From positions 1 through 9,279 of the forward strand of contig JADMIN010000059.1 in NCBI GenBank assembly GCA_015478575.1: a stretch of 9,279 nucleotides of DNA, read 5' to 3'. Positions 6,056 through 9,279 of the stretch are shown one piece after another; positions within the stretch are counted from its first letter, which is position 1, and each line of letters opens with the position of its first letter. A model generated the notes under the pieces. That model had not been told where the DNA came from and ran no database searches. It was given only the letters and a program-made list of their open reading frames with translations. The position numbers were made by a program, and so were the translations under genes. Origin of the DNA: Ktedonobacterales bacterium. GTDB lineage: Bacteria > Chloroflexota > Ktedonobacteria > Ktedonobacterales > JADMIN01.

Positions 6056-6085
6056 TTGACCTACCTGGTACAGGCGTTCTATAAT
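6056..6085 (+). promoter_or_regulatory. Near-consensus sigma-70 promoter of uvrA
   Basis: TTGACC (6056-6061, 5 of 6) and TATAAT (6080-6085, perfect) are spaced by 18 bp. The start of transcription would be near 6092, leaving a leader of about 138 nt that is pyrimidine-rich near 6180-6200. A short inverted repeat CTGGA-CT-TCCAG (6035-6046) ends 9 bp upstream of the -35 box and might be an operator. I see no LexA/SOS box of the CTGT-N8-ACAG or GAAC-N4-GTTC type, so damage control of uvrA is not indicated by the sequence. Confidence 0.8.
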
Positions 6086-6217
6086 GAGAAAGGCCGTCTC
6101 GCGCCAAGAGGTGGGGTATCTACGTGCCCATGCCCTCCCGCGCCGCACAGCCCTGACGCGCATTCTCTGGCATACGTCTTCCATCTCTTTGTCTCTCTCG
6201 TCCACACATGTTTCATG

Positions 6218-6222
6218 AAGGA
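6218..6222 (+). promoter_or_regulatory. Ribosome-binding site that fixes the uvrA start
   Basis: AAGGA lies 7 bases before ATG 6230. The upstream in-frame ATG at 6215 has no such motif and would add only MKDRF. Starting at 6230 gives MPVDRILVRGAREHNLKN, matching the usual UvrA N-terminus. Confidence 0.65.
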
Positions 6223-6229
6223 TCGCTTT

Positions 6230-9279
<3,050 letters not shown>

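Overview
The window is a high-GC bacterial chromosomal segment with every convincing gene on the + strand. It carries five well-supported genes, one weak small ORF and a 3'-truncated uvrA. The GC-rich codon use, the mix of small two-helix membrane proteins, and a GC-rich inverted repeat of the CTAAC-CCCCTTCCC...GGGAAGGGG-GTTAG type together suggest a Chloroflexota-like organism. That placement is inference from style, not from a marker gene, and no phage, IS or plasmid genes are visible.

Layout. Positions 1-176 hold no protein gene. They contain what looks like a structured RNA: a long closing helix with several hairpins inside, followed at once by a strong intrinsic terminator. The ribosome-binding site of a biotin-protein ligase gene (birA, 197-994) begins only about 3 bases after the terminator's T-tract, so the terminator lies in the birA leader. 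Next comes a small DUF5654-like two-helix membrane protein (1203-1637). An extended -10 promoter (1856-1864) then precedes a two-gene ABC exporter unit: an ATPase (1923-2801) overlapping by 13 bp a 12-helix permease made of two fused half-permeases (2789-4603). A 444-bp spacer with one doubtful small ORF carries a promoter (4949-4977) for another small two-helix membrane protein (5048-5536). A 693-bp spacer follows, with short direct repeats, a 44-bp inverted repeat and a near-consensus sigma-70 promoter (6056-6085). It leads into uvrA (6230 to the window end), which has two extra insertions relative to E. coli UvrA.

How the genes relate. The ATPase and permease form one transporter of unknown substrate. 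The other genes are apparently separate transcription units: biotinylation of carboxylases (BirA), nucleotide excision repair (UvrA) and two small envelope proteins of unknown role.

The most interesting point is the birA leader. This BirA lacks the N-terminal DNA-binding domain that allows autorepression in E. coli, and its gene sits behind a structured RNA plus terminator with no room for a promoter in between. That makes RNA-based attenuation a testable idea, but nothing in the sequence proves it.
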